Shown here: piece after piece, positions 39,622-47,259 of the stretch | Layout of the letters: the number at the start of each line of letters is the position of its first letter | How positions within the stretch are numbered: the stretch's first letter is position 1 | Assembly (NCBI GenBank): GCA_946406035.1 | Contig: CAMJJG010000012.1 | Location: forward strand, 1 to 54,525 | Direction: 5' to 3' | DNA from: an uncultured Prevotellaceae bacterium | GTDB lineage: Bacteria; Bacteroidota; Bacteroidia; Bacteroidales; Muribaculaceae | Length of the DNA: 54,525 bases | Translations under genes and position numbers: made by a program | Notes under the pieces: model-generated | The model's database searches: none | Seen by the model: the letters and a program-made list of their open reading frames with translations, nothing else | Told to the model about the DNA's origin: nothing

Positions 39622-40602
39622 TTAGATCGACAGGCGGCGCAGCAGGTCGAGCAGGTCGCGGTCGATGGGCTTGTCGTCACGGATGGCTTTGGAGAAGGGC
39701 GTGTAGATGATGCGCTCGTCATCGTCGCCAATCATGATGTTGCGCTGGCCCTCGAGCAGGGCGTCGATGGCTGCAGCACCCATTCGTGAGGCCAGGATGC
39801 GGTCCTGGGCCGTGGGTGAGCCGCCGCGCTGCAGGTGTCCCAGGATGGTTACGCGCACGTCGAGCTGGGGGTACTCCTTGCGGACTCGTTCGGCCAGTCC
39901 CATGGCGCCGCCAGTGACAGGGCTCTCGGCCACAAGGACAATCGACGAGTTCTTGCTCTTGCGGAATCCACGGCTAATCAGCTCCTTCAACTGGTCGACC
40001 TCGGTCGATATCTCGGGGATGATGGCCGCCTCGGCACCAGTGGCAATAGCACCGTTCAGTGCCAAAAAGCCCGACTCGCGCCCCATTACCTCGATGAAGA
40101 ACAACCGCTCGTGGCTGCTAGCCGTGTCACGGATGCGGTCCACACACCACATGATGGTGTTGAGTGCCGTGTCATAGCCAATGGTGTGGTCGGTGCCCGC
40201 CAGGTCGTTGTCGATAGTGCCGGGCAGGCCCACAATGGGAAAGTCAAACTCGCTGGCAAACTGCCGTGCGCCGCTCAGCGAACCGTCACCGCCGATAACC
40301 ACCAGCGCATCGATGCCATGCTTCTTGATGGTCTCATAGGCCTGCTGCCGGCCCTCTACGGTCTTAAACTCCTTGCATCGGGCGGTCTTCAGGATTGTGC
40401 CGCCGTGGTGCATGATGCTGGACACACTCTGGGTCTCGAGGTCCACCACTTCGTCCTCTACCAGGCCCTTATAACCGCGGTAGATGCCCTTTACCTTAAA
40501 GCCATTGTAAATTGCCGAGCGCGTGACGGCGCGGATTGCCGCGTTCATGCCTGGGGCGTCACCACCCGAGGTCAACACGCCGATAGTCTTGATTGCTGCC
40601 AT
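39622..40602 (-). CDS. pfkA: ATP-dependent 6-phosphofructokinase
   Basis: 326 residues. Phosphorylates fructose-6-phosphate, the committed step of glycolysis. Motifs: [18 protein letters not shown] at the N-terminus, [10 protein letters not shown] (G104-S108), PGTIDND (127-133, catalytic D131), [13 protein letters not shown] [20 protein letters not shown], and [15 protein letters not shown]. Gly in GGDGS marks the ATP-using rather than the pyrophosphate-using type. Length matches the bacterial homotetramer. It has its own promoter (40634-40641). Confidence 0.96.
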   Translation of the reverse strand: MAAIKTIGVLTSGGDAPGMNAAIRAVTRSAIYNGFKVKGIYRGYKGLVEDEVVDLETQSVSSIMHHGGTILKTARCKEFKTVEGRQQAYETIKKHGIDALVVIGGDGSLSGARQFASEFDFPIVGLPGTIDNDLAGTDHTIGYDTALNTIMWCVDRIRDTASSHERLFFIEVMGRESGFLALNGAIATGAEAAIIPEISTEVDQLKELISRGFRKSKNSSIVLVAESPVTGGAMGLAERVRKEYPQLDVRVTILGHLQRGGSPTAQDRILASRMGAAAIDALLEGQRNIMIGDDDERIIYTPFSKAIRDDKPIDRDLLDLLRRLSI

Positions 40603-40633
40603 TTCTCTTTGTTTTTTGGTTATTATCTCGCTG

Positions 40634-40641
40634 CAAAGATA
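40634..40641 (-). promoter_or_regulatory. Putative -7 element of pfkA
   Basis: Minus-strand TATCTTTG, about 32 bases before the ATG and just downstream of a terminator on the same strand. Confidence 0.55.
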
Positions 40642-40660
40642 GTTTTTTTCTATGAAATAG

Positions 40661-40692
40661 AAAAAAAACGGTGGCTACTCTCGTAGACACCG
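40661..40692 (-). terminator. Minus-strand terminator upstream of pfkA
   Basis: CGGTGTCTAC (40683-40692, read on the minus strand) pairs, with one mismatch, with GTAGCCACCG (40669-40678) around TCTC-type tetraloop sequence, followed by eight T residues (40661-40668). It insulates pfkA from whatever is transcribed from upstream. Confidence 0.8.
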
Positions 40693-41278
40693 TACTTCTC
40701 ATGTTTTATTGCTTGCGTTTTCAAATAATAGTCATAGGATTAGAATATTCGGGCTAAATAATCATTTAATCAACATTAACTACCATCAAAAGATCTTCCT
40801 TAGCGTTTATTCTGTTATAGTCACATCATCGAGTGACTATTATTATTATTGTATATAAAATCTGGAGAAATGCTTTTTGCACTGCGAAATTACTGCTACT
40901 ATTCAAGCCTGATTATGAAAAGTGGTGAAAATCATTTGCAGAAATTGTTGTTTTTTTAACCTTAAATTTGTCAAAAAGTGACCTTAAAAAATGTCAAGTA
41001 ACTGGAAAACAATAAAATATAAATACAAATCAACGAGCAATAATCAAAGTTCCACTCTGACGGTATTATCGCCCAAAAGTTAAGATCTTGCAGTTGAACC
41101 AAAGGGCTTTTTAGAACGCAGATTGCGCGATTCAATCAAGTCTCGAAGCTGTTCATCGAAAACGTATAGCCGAAATCCCGCACCCCAGATGTGCGAAGAA
41201 GCTAATTATGATATTCTCAAATCTCATGATTAGCCCCGCAAGAGTTTGGCCTAATTTCCATATCATGCCCCCCCTTTC

Positions 41279-41315
41279 AAAAAAAGTGGGTCAAGAGTAC
41301 AGTGGCTCTTGACCC
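41279..41315 (-). terminator. Terminator of the alpha-2-macroglobulin-like gene
   Basis: GGGTCAAGAG and CTCTTGACCC (41288-41297 and 41306-41315) are perfect inverted copies around 8 bases, followed on the minus strand by ACTTTTTTT. Confidence 0.9.
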
Positions 41316-41338
41316 GTGAGATGATGTGTGGCCGGTTG

Positions 41339-44300
41339 TCAACGCTTGACAGTGATGCTCTTGCCGGCACTGTGGGCAGTCAACTGCGGGGCATACTGGC
41401 ACTGGATGGTGGCGATGCCCGATGTGAACTCGCCTGGATTGGTCACCCACACGTCATAACCGATGATGTGTGTGCCCTTGTTGAGGCTGTTGATGAATAC
41501 GTTGGTCTGGGTGTCCTTGGTCTCTTGGTAGAACCAGGTGCGGTCCTCGCTGCGGTATCCCGAGAGCTGGTCCACAGGCTCGAAACACGAGGCGCGCTCG
41601 TCGGTGATGGTGACAAAGTCCATGTCCTTGTTCACCTTGATGATCATGCGCACCTTGACCTTGTCGCCCACCTTGAACGATGTGGCGCTGTGCAGTGTGC
41701 CGTCCTGGGCATAGGTGTAGTACTCCTTGCTGATCGTCACCTCGTCAATGCCCTTCTCGCTGATCTGAGTCATCGGGGCCTGGAACTGGCTGTAGACGGC
41801 ACCCCATGCTGGTCCCTTGGCCGTACGGTCAATGACGACGTTGCCAGTCGTGGTCGCTGGTATCGTGGTGCGCACGTAGCCCAGCCACTGGGCCAACTTG
41901 TCCATGGCGACAGGCTGGCCGGCAACCGTGATGGCCGGTGTTGATGCCCTCTCGAGCCACAGGCTGCCCGTTGACAGGATGCTATAAACAGCATCGGCTG
42001 CCAGACTGTAGCTGCCCCAGTCGTTGCTCTGCTTCATCAGCAGCATCCACTTGCGCACCAGGTCGATCTCTTGCTGGCGGGGATCCACCTCGTTCATGGC
42101 GCGTAGGATGGTGCTCGTGTAAGCCACCTTGTCAAACTCCCACCAGCCGTAGCCCGTCTGCAGGTTGTCCCAGTACATGCCCAGGTTGGGCTTGACGATA
42201 GCAAACTGGCGGATGCTCTCGATGATACTTGTCGCGGTCTTGTGGTAGCCGTTGCGGTCGAGTGTCATGGCATAGAAGCCCTTCTGGTTGAGCGAGATGC
42301 CCTTGTCCCAGTTCTTGTCCATGAACTTGACGGTCTTCTTGAGCAGGTTGGCGCTGGCGCCGGACTGCTTCACGTCGGGGTAGAGGGAGCGCGTGTAGGC
42401 ATAGCCGGTGAACAAGCTATAGGGATTCTTGTTGTATTTCTTGATCTCGTGGAATCGCTCCACATTCTTGTTGTCATAGTACTTGAGAGCGCGCTCGAGC
42501 ATCGAGGTCAGACGGTTGTCCTGGGGCAGGAAGCCCATGTGCTGTATCTCGCCCAAAATCTCCAGAACGGTGCCGGTGGTCCAGATGCTGGACTTGCAAT
42601 CGGGGTGGCGGAACCATGTGAAGCCACCGTCTTCCATCTGCAACGATTGCAGGGCGGTGATGATCTTCTCATACTCCCTCTTGACGATAGCCTCGTCGAA
42701 CAGTTCGTGCAGTTTTGACATCCTCAGTGTCTGTCGGTCGGCCTCGCGCATCCAGGGCGATGCCAGCAGGGTGCCGATTTTCAGATCCTGATTCTTTTGG
42801 AGCATCGACACCAGAGTGCTGTCCTCGTTGTGCTGCTTCCAGTAGTTGACGGCCTCCTTGATCTGGGGCTGAGCTTTGGCTACGCCTTGGGCCACTTGCA
42901 GGGCAAACAGGCTGTGGGCAGCGTGGGTCGAGACATAGTAGTTATCGCTGAAGATCGTGGGCAGTGCCAGCACGCAGTACCACACGGGGTTATCACAGTA
43001 CTCCAGCGTCACGCGGGCGTCGTTGGGGAACTGCGGCAGGGCTGTCTCGAAGTGACTCTGGGCGGCCTCGATGTAGAACGGCTCGGTCTTGATGACGGGC
43101 GAGATGGTCGTCAGCACGGGCACCATCACCTGCTCACCGTCGCCATAGCGGCCGTTGGCGGCCTTGATGCGGAATCCCATCATCGAGATGGTGTCGGGCA
43201 CCACCCAGTCGATAGTTACGGCCTGGCTGCCCATCGGTTCGAGCTGTAGATTAAACTTGCGGGTAGCGTAGATGTCGCCCGAGCGCGGGTCAAACAGCTC
43301 GATGACGGCGTCACACTGGGCGGCCTGGTCGGTGGCGTTCTGTACCGTGGCAGCGAGAGCGGCCTTGTCGCCCTGGCGCAAGAAGCGCGGCATGCTCGAG
43401 CGCACCATCAATGGCTTCTGGGTCAAGACCTCGGCCATCCACTGGCTGCCCACCATCTGATGGTCCCAAGCTACAGCCTGGGTGATCCATGTCGTGTTGA
43501 AGTTTGGTACTTCAAACTCGACCTGGATGTTGCCCCTAGCGTCGGTAGTGAGCATGGGCATCCACAGGGCCGTCTTGACGTCGCTCTCGCGCAGTTGCAC
43601 CTTGTCGAGGTTCTTATCATTGACAACGGGCTGCTCGACGCTTTCCTGCTCGGCTGCCTCTTCATAGCTGCCGTAGGCTACGTCGTTCATTTCCATGGCC
43701 TTGCTCTCGGGTGCGGCTGCCGTGCGTGACATCATGAGCATGCTATCTTCTCCCTTCATGGCCCGATTGACGCCCAGGCTCCGGCTCATGTAGCGGCCAA
43801 AGATGGATTGGTCATAGGTGTATAGCTCGGGCAGGCGGGCATTGATGGCGTCGGGCAGATCGAGCATCGTGCCTATCCAGTAGTTGTTGGTCGAGGCCCC
43901 GCGAGCCAGTGAGTTGGCCGACAGGTGGGCGACAATGCCGCCACGACGCCAGTTGTTGAATCGCCAGTCGTTGGGAGCGATACTGGCAATGGCCTTGTCA
44001 AACATGTCGAGCAGCATGGCACCCTGGTGGGGCTTGCCATTCTGGTCGGTCAACGAGAACGTCCAGTGCTCGATGTCTCCGGGAGCTAGCTTGTCGCGGA
44101 ACGACGTGGCTGTGATGTTCATCGCTTGGGCCTTGTAGGGATTGGTGAGTGTTACCGTCTGCTGCCAGTACTTGGTGTTGTAGAACGAGATGAACTGCAC
44201 GGTCACGTCGGCACCGGCTTCCCTGGGCAGGGGCACGGTAAAGTCATTCATGCCCATGTTGTAGTTGAGCCATCCCTCGGCAACGACCTTGGTGGCCGTT

Positions 44301-46951
44301 GCGGCGATGTAATAAATGTAGGCCTTGGGGGCCGATACTCCCACGTTGATGTGGCCCGTATTGGTCTTGTCAACGCGCTTGTCCTGTGGCGCGATCCACA
44401 GCGGGCAGTCCTTGACGGGCGCCTGCTTGTCGGTCTTGCGGTAGAGCACGATGTCGCGGGCGATGTCAACGTCCTGCTCACCCTCTTGTGCATCGAGGAT
44501 GTGCAGCTTGAGTGTGTACTGTCCTGAGGGCAAACTCGTCAGGTCGATTGTCGGGTCATCGGTGTTGAGATTGCCAGTCAGGACGGGCTCTGCGGCGCCT
44601 TGCGGGGCCACTTCCCATGTGCACCAGGTGGCGGTGTTCTGCTCATCGGTGGTCTTATAGACCAGGGGCAGCTTGATGGGTTTGTCGTTGAGGTAGATGT
44701 TATCGTTCTCGTTGCCCAACTCGATGCCGCGACGAGTGCCCACGATGAAGCGGGTGCCCTCTTCCTGGGTCTCACCAGCGTCATTGGTCGCTATGGCGAC
44801 AAGCTGGTAGTTGTAACGCGACCAGCGATTGAGGCGGCTCTGGTTTTCCTTGAACAGTTCTGGCTGGAATGTGAAGCTGAACACGCCCTGGGCATCGGTG
44901 GTCACCGTGGTGTCCATCAGGTGGTTGCCGTCGTCACGGGTAACACGCCACCACCACCAGCTCCATTCCTTCTCGATCAGGGACAGGCGCACGCGGGTAT
45001 TGGCCACGGGCATGCCGCTGTAGGTCTCGACCTTGCCGCTCACCTTAACGGGCTGGCCGATAGTGTAGCTGCGGCGGGCATCGGGGAAGCTGACGGCAAA
45101 CGTGGGCGTCTTGTACTCGCTCACGTTGATGTATTGCCGGGCAAGAATCTGGGAATAGCGTGAGCCGTCGCCCGACTTCATCAATATCGAGAATTGTCCG
45201 TTCAAGCGGTCCTTGGGCACGGCAAACTCGCCCTCGATGCGGCCAAAGGCGTCGGTAATTGCCTGCAGGGTGTCGATGGGCTCATGATTCTTGTCCATAA
45301 AGATGATGGTCACCTGGCGCTCGGCAAGGGGTGTGCGGCTGTCGCTGTCGGTGCGATAGGCGATAGCCGCCCAGTGCACTGTCTCGCCAGGGCGGTAAAC
45401 GCCCAGATCGGTATAGATGTTGCCGTTTTCGCTCGAGTTGTTGTATTGATGCATCTTGTAGTAGTAGATGGGCTCGCTGTATGTGTCCTTGCCCTTAATG
45501 GCAGTGAGCATCATGCGGTCAAAATCGATGTTAAGCTCGCTATCGTCGGGGTTCTTGATAAACTCGGGCAATGCCACGAGTCCGTTGGCTCCAGTGGTGC
45601 CTATGGTGCCAGACTTGGCATTAAATCGATCGGTGACCTGGTAATTGATGGTCACGCCTGGTAGCGGCTTGCCGGTATTGATGTCAACGGCGGCGACATG
45701 GTCCTTGCCGTCGATGCGCGAGATGGTGATGGGAGCCAAGTCGGTAACGCGCAGAACGTCATAGTTATATATGTCCAGCATGTTCCCTGATTTGACATTC
45801 TTGTCCAGGTCTCCACAGCACAGGACATAGGCCCCATAGGGCAGTGGCGGCAGTGTGGCCTGGATGTTCTTCTGCTCAAACGGTACTGTGCCCTGGGCCG
45901 TCATGGGGAACTGCTTGACGATCTCGAGCCGGCTCACGTCGATGCGGTAGTCATCGATCATCCCTAGTGGAATGCGGTAAATATTGACGCTAAACGAGTT
46001 GGCATTCTTTACATCGACAGTGATGGGGATGCTATCGCGTGTTGAGCGCCGTGATGGGTATCGCACCGTAGCCGCGCGGCTCTCCATCTCGGTAATCCTG
46101 TTTTTGATGCCGGGGGTAAAGATGCTGTTGGGGTGCTGGGTAATATACTCGTTGAGCAACTTGTAACCCTGCTTGGCGTTATCAAAGGAGAGCTTGTCTA
46201 GCAGTAGCGCGCTGTACTCGCTGTCCTTGTATTTATTGTAGTTATCGATGTTGACGCCGGTCTCGGCTTCGGCCATGGCATATATGTGGGCTGGAAGATT
46301 GCCCTCGGTGGCTTGGAGCCACTTGTTTTTGAGTTCTTTGCATGCCTGCTCATGGCCATCCATGGTCTGGTAGACCTCCAGGTTCTTCATCAGCATGAAC
46401 TCGAGCAGCGTGGGGCAGTAGGTGGCTCCCAGCGTGTTACACTTGATGATGTCGGGCAACGATGTGACCGGCACCTGTTTCAGAGCCTGGGGGTCGGCTA
46501 AAGATGCCTCGAGCAGTTGAGCAATCTTGGCATTGAACTGGTTGCGGTCCCACTCGCTGACGTCGTCGGGCATCTCGCCATCGGGGTTCTTGCGGTTGGT
46601 CCAGCGCGCAAATTGGTCGCGGTAGCCCTGGTAAACGATAGCCTCGAAGTAGTTGAGCAAGGCCTTATACTCGGGGCGTTTCTCCTTGTTGATGGTCGCT
46701 TCGATCTGCTTGATGATGTCGGGCATGTTGTCCTTGGAAATGCCGCTCTGGGCAATACTGTAGCGGACGAGGGCATCGACGGTCTGTTGTCCGTCGCCCG
46801 ACTTTAATGCCTTGTTCAGGTCGGCGAGCGCTTCGCGCGAGACGTCCTGCGGGAAATTAAAGTTTATGACCTTGTTTTCGCCCGAGGTGTGAAAAGGAAA
46901 TCCCATAGTCAATAATATGATGAGAAAAAAGTGGATAATAGCTTGTTTCAT
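41339..46951 (-). CDS. Alpha-2-macroglobulin family protein without thioester motif
   Basis: 1870 residues. An N-terminal hydrophobic segment (AIIHFFLIILLTMGF) suggests export to the periplasm. Residues about 30-290 are a Bacteroidota-specific helical region. Macroglobulin beta domains follow: the MG2-type block IYTDLGVYRPGETVHWAAIA near residue 515, and TPTFAVSFPDARRSYTIGQP. A bait-region-like low-complexity segment lies around 1085-1125 (YGSYEEAAEQESVEQPV). The A2M block is TDARGNIQVEFEVPNFNTTW near 1150, and the alpha/alpha thioester-domain fold is about 1290-1610. The thioester CxEQ is not present where the domain begins (EYCDNPVWYCVLALP), so covalent trapping of proteases is not expected. 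It may guard the periplasm by a non-covalent mechanism. Largest gene in the window. Confidence 0.9.
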   Translation of the reverse strand: MKQAIIHFFLIILLTMGFPFHTSGENKVINFNFPQDVSREALADLNKALKSGDGQQTVDALVRYSIAQSGISKDNMPDIIKQIEATINKEKRPEYKALLNYFEAIVYQGYRDQFARWTNRKNPDGEMPDDVSEWDRNQFNAKIAQLLEASLADPQALKQVPVTSLPDIIKCNTLGATYCPTLLEFMLMKNLEVYQTMDGHEQACKELKNKWLQATEGNLPAHIYAMAEAETGVNIDNYNKYKDSEYSALLLDKLSFDNAKQGYKLLNEYITQHPNSIFTPGIKNRITEMESRAATVRYPSRRSTRDSIPITVDVKNANSFSVNIYRIPLGMIDDYRIDVSRLEIVKQFPMTAQGTVPFEQKNIQATLPPLPYGAYVLCCGDLDKNVKSGNMLDIYNYDVLRVTDLAPITISRIDGKDHVAAVDINTGKPLPGVTINYQVTDRFNAKSGTIGTTGANGLVALPEFIKNPDDSELNIDFDRMMLTAIKGKDTYSEPIYYYKMHQYNNSSENGNIYTDLGVYRPGETVHWAAIAYRTDSDSRTPLAERQVTIIFMDKNHEPIDTLQAITDAFGRIEGEFAVPKDRLNGQFSILMKSGDGSRYSQILARQYINVSEYKTPTFAVSFPDARRSYTIGQPVKVSGKVETYSGMPVANTRVRLSLIEKEWSWWWWRVTRDDGNHLMDTTVTTDAQGVFSFTFQPELFKENQSRLNRWSRYNYQLVAIATNDAGETQEEGTRFIVGTRRGIELGNENDNIYLNDKPIKLPLVYKTTDEQNTATWCTWEVAPQGAAEPVLTGNLNTDDPTIDLTSLPSGQYTLKLHILDAQEGEQDVDIARDIVLYRKTDKQAPVKDCPLWIAPQDKRVDKTNTGHINVGVSAPKAYIYYIAATATKVVAEGWLNYNMGMNDFTVPLPREAGADVTVQFISFYNTKYWQQTVTLTNPYKAQAMNITATSFRDKLAPGDIEHWTFSLTDQNGKPHQGAMLLDMFDKAIASIAPNDWRFNNWRRGGIVAHLSANSLARGASTNNYWIGTMLDLPDAINARLPELYTYDQSIFGRYMSRSLGVNRAMKGEDSMLMMSRTAAAPESKAMEMNDVAYGSYEEAAEQESVEQPVVNDKNLDKVQLRESDVKTALWMPMLTTDARGNIQVEFEVPNFNTTWITQAVAWDHQMVGSQWMAEVLTQKPLMVRSSMPRFLRQGDKAALAATVQNATDQAAQCDAVIELFDPRSGDIYATRKFNLQLEPMGSQAVTIDWVVPDTISMMGFRIKAANGRYGDGEQVMVPVLTTISPVIKTEPFYIEAAQSHFETALPQFPNDARVTLEYCDNPVWYCVLALPTIFSDNYYVSTHAAHSLFALQVAQGVAKAQPQIKEAVNYWKQHNEDSTLVSMLQKNQDLKIGTLLASPWMREADRQTLRMSKLHELFDEAIVKREYEKIITALQSLQMEDGGFTWFRHPDCKSSIWTTGTVLEILGEIQHMGFLPQDNRLTSMLERALKYYDNKNVERFHEIKKYNKNPYSLFTGYAYTRSLYPDVKQSGASANLLKKTVKFMDKNWDKGISLNQKGFYAMTLDRNGYHKTATSIIESIRQFAIVKPNLGMYWDNLQTGYGWWEFDKVAYTSTILRAMNEVDPRQQEIDLVRKWMLLMKQSNDWGSYSLAADAVYSILSTGSLWLERASTPAITVAGQPVAMDKLAQWLGYVRTTIPATTTGNVVIDRTAKGPAWGAVYSQFQAPMTQISEKGIDEVTISKEYYTYAQDGTLHSATSFKVGDKVKVRMIIKVNKDMDFVTITDERASCFEPVDQLSGYRSEDRTWFYQETKDTQTNVFINSLNKGTHIIGYDVWVTNPGEFTSGIATIQCQYAPQLTAHSAGKSITVKR

Positions 46952-46985
46952 AGTCGCTCTGGGTTTTGATTTGTTATTATAACTC

Positions 46986-46993
46986 CAAAATTA
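46986..46993 (-). promoter_or_regulatory. Putative -7 element of the alpha-2-macroglobulin-like gene
   Basis: Minus-strand TAATTTTG, 35 bases before the ATG at 46951. Confidence 0.5.
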
Positions 46994-47128
46994 CAATAAT
47001 AATGTTCAAATTCCCTATTAATTACCCTATTTTTGCAATAATTAACGCAACATGAGATTTTACGAATTTGTCATCGTCGCTGGATGACAAATGGGGGTGA
47101 CATAGTTCCATATGATTAATTCCTGGGC

Positions 47129-47198
47129 AAAAAAACTGTCGGCGAATTACACGAATTTGTCATCCGCCGCGGAGTAACAATTCGCTTCATTCGCCGAC
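47129..47198 (-). terminator. Terminator of the TonB-dependent receptor gene (distal)
   Basis: GTCGGCGAAT and ATTCGCCGAC (47189-47198 and 47138-47147) pair perfectly around a 41-base loop, followed on the minus strand by AGTTTTTTTG. Confidence 0.65.
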
Positions 47199-47212
47199 TT
47201 GATAAATATCGG

Positions 47213-47249
47213 TTTACACCATCCTTGCTCTAGAAGCGGATGGTGTAAA
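47213..47249 (-). terminator. Terminator of the TonB-dependent receptor gene (proximal)
   Basis: TTTACACCATCC (47213-47224) and GGATGGTGTAAA (47238-47249) are perfect 12-base inverted copies immediately after the stop codon. No long T-run. Confidence 0.65.
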
Positions 47250-47259
47250 TTACTGGTAA

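Larger units (their letters stand above)
40603..41338 (-). other. Long intergenic region upstream of pfkA with a possible small transcript
   Basis: No gene is recognised. It holds the pfkA promoter, a minus-strand terminator (40661-40692) that cannot belong to pfkA, an AGTCAC hairpin (40817-40840), an orphan TCTAATCCTATGA leader on the minus strand (40732-40744), a TTTG/TAACTTTTG promoter-like pair on the minus strand (41074-41103), a plus-strand TAAATTTG (40963-40970), and a decayed 40-codon minus-strand frame ending at 41080. The AT content is visibly higher than in flanking genes. Confidence 0.4.
46952..47259. other. Intergenic region rich in inverted and direct repeats
   Basis: It contains the promoter of the macroglobulin gene, a plus-strand TATTTTTG (47028-47035), the direct repeat ACGAATTTGTCATC (47062-47075 and 47151-47164), an ATTTGTCATC/GATGACAAAT hairpin (47066-47092) and two terminators of the upstream receptor gene. 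Confidence 0.55.

Noticed and set aside
41080-41227. Small gene on the minus strand in the pfkA-macroglobulin gap
   Set aside because: The frame starting at the ATG (41227) stops after 24 codons; the protein-like stretch ending SKKPFGSTARS is in another frame without a start. At best a decayed remnant.
40661-41275. tmRNA, RNase P RNA or SRP RNA in the long gap
   Set aside because: None of the conserved sequence blocks or a CCA-ended tRNA-like part is visible.
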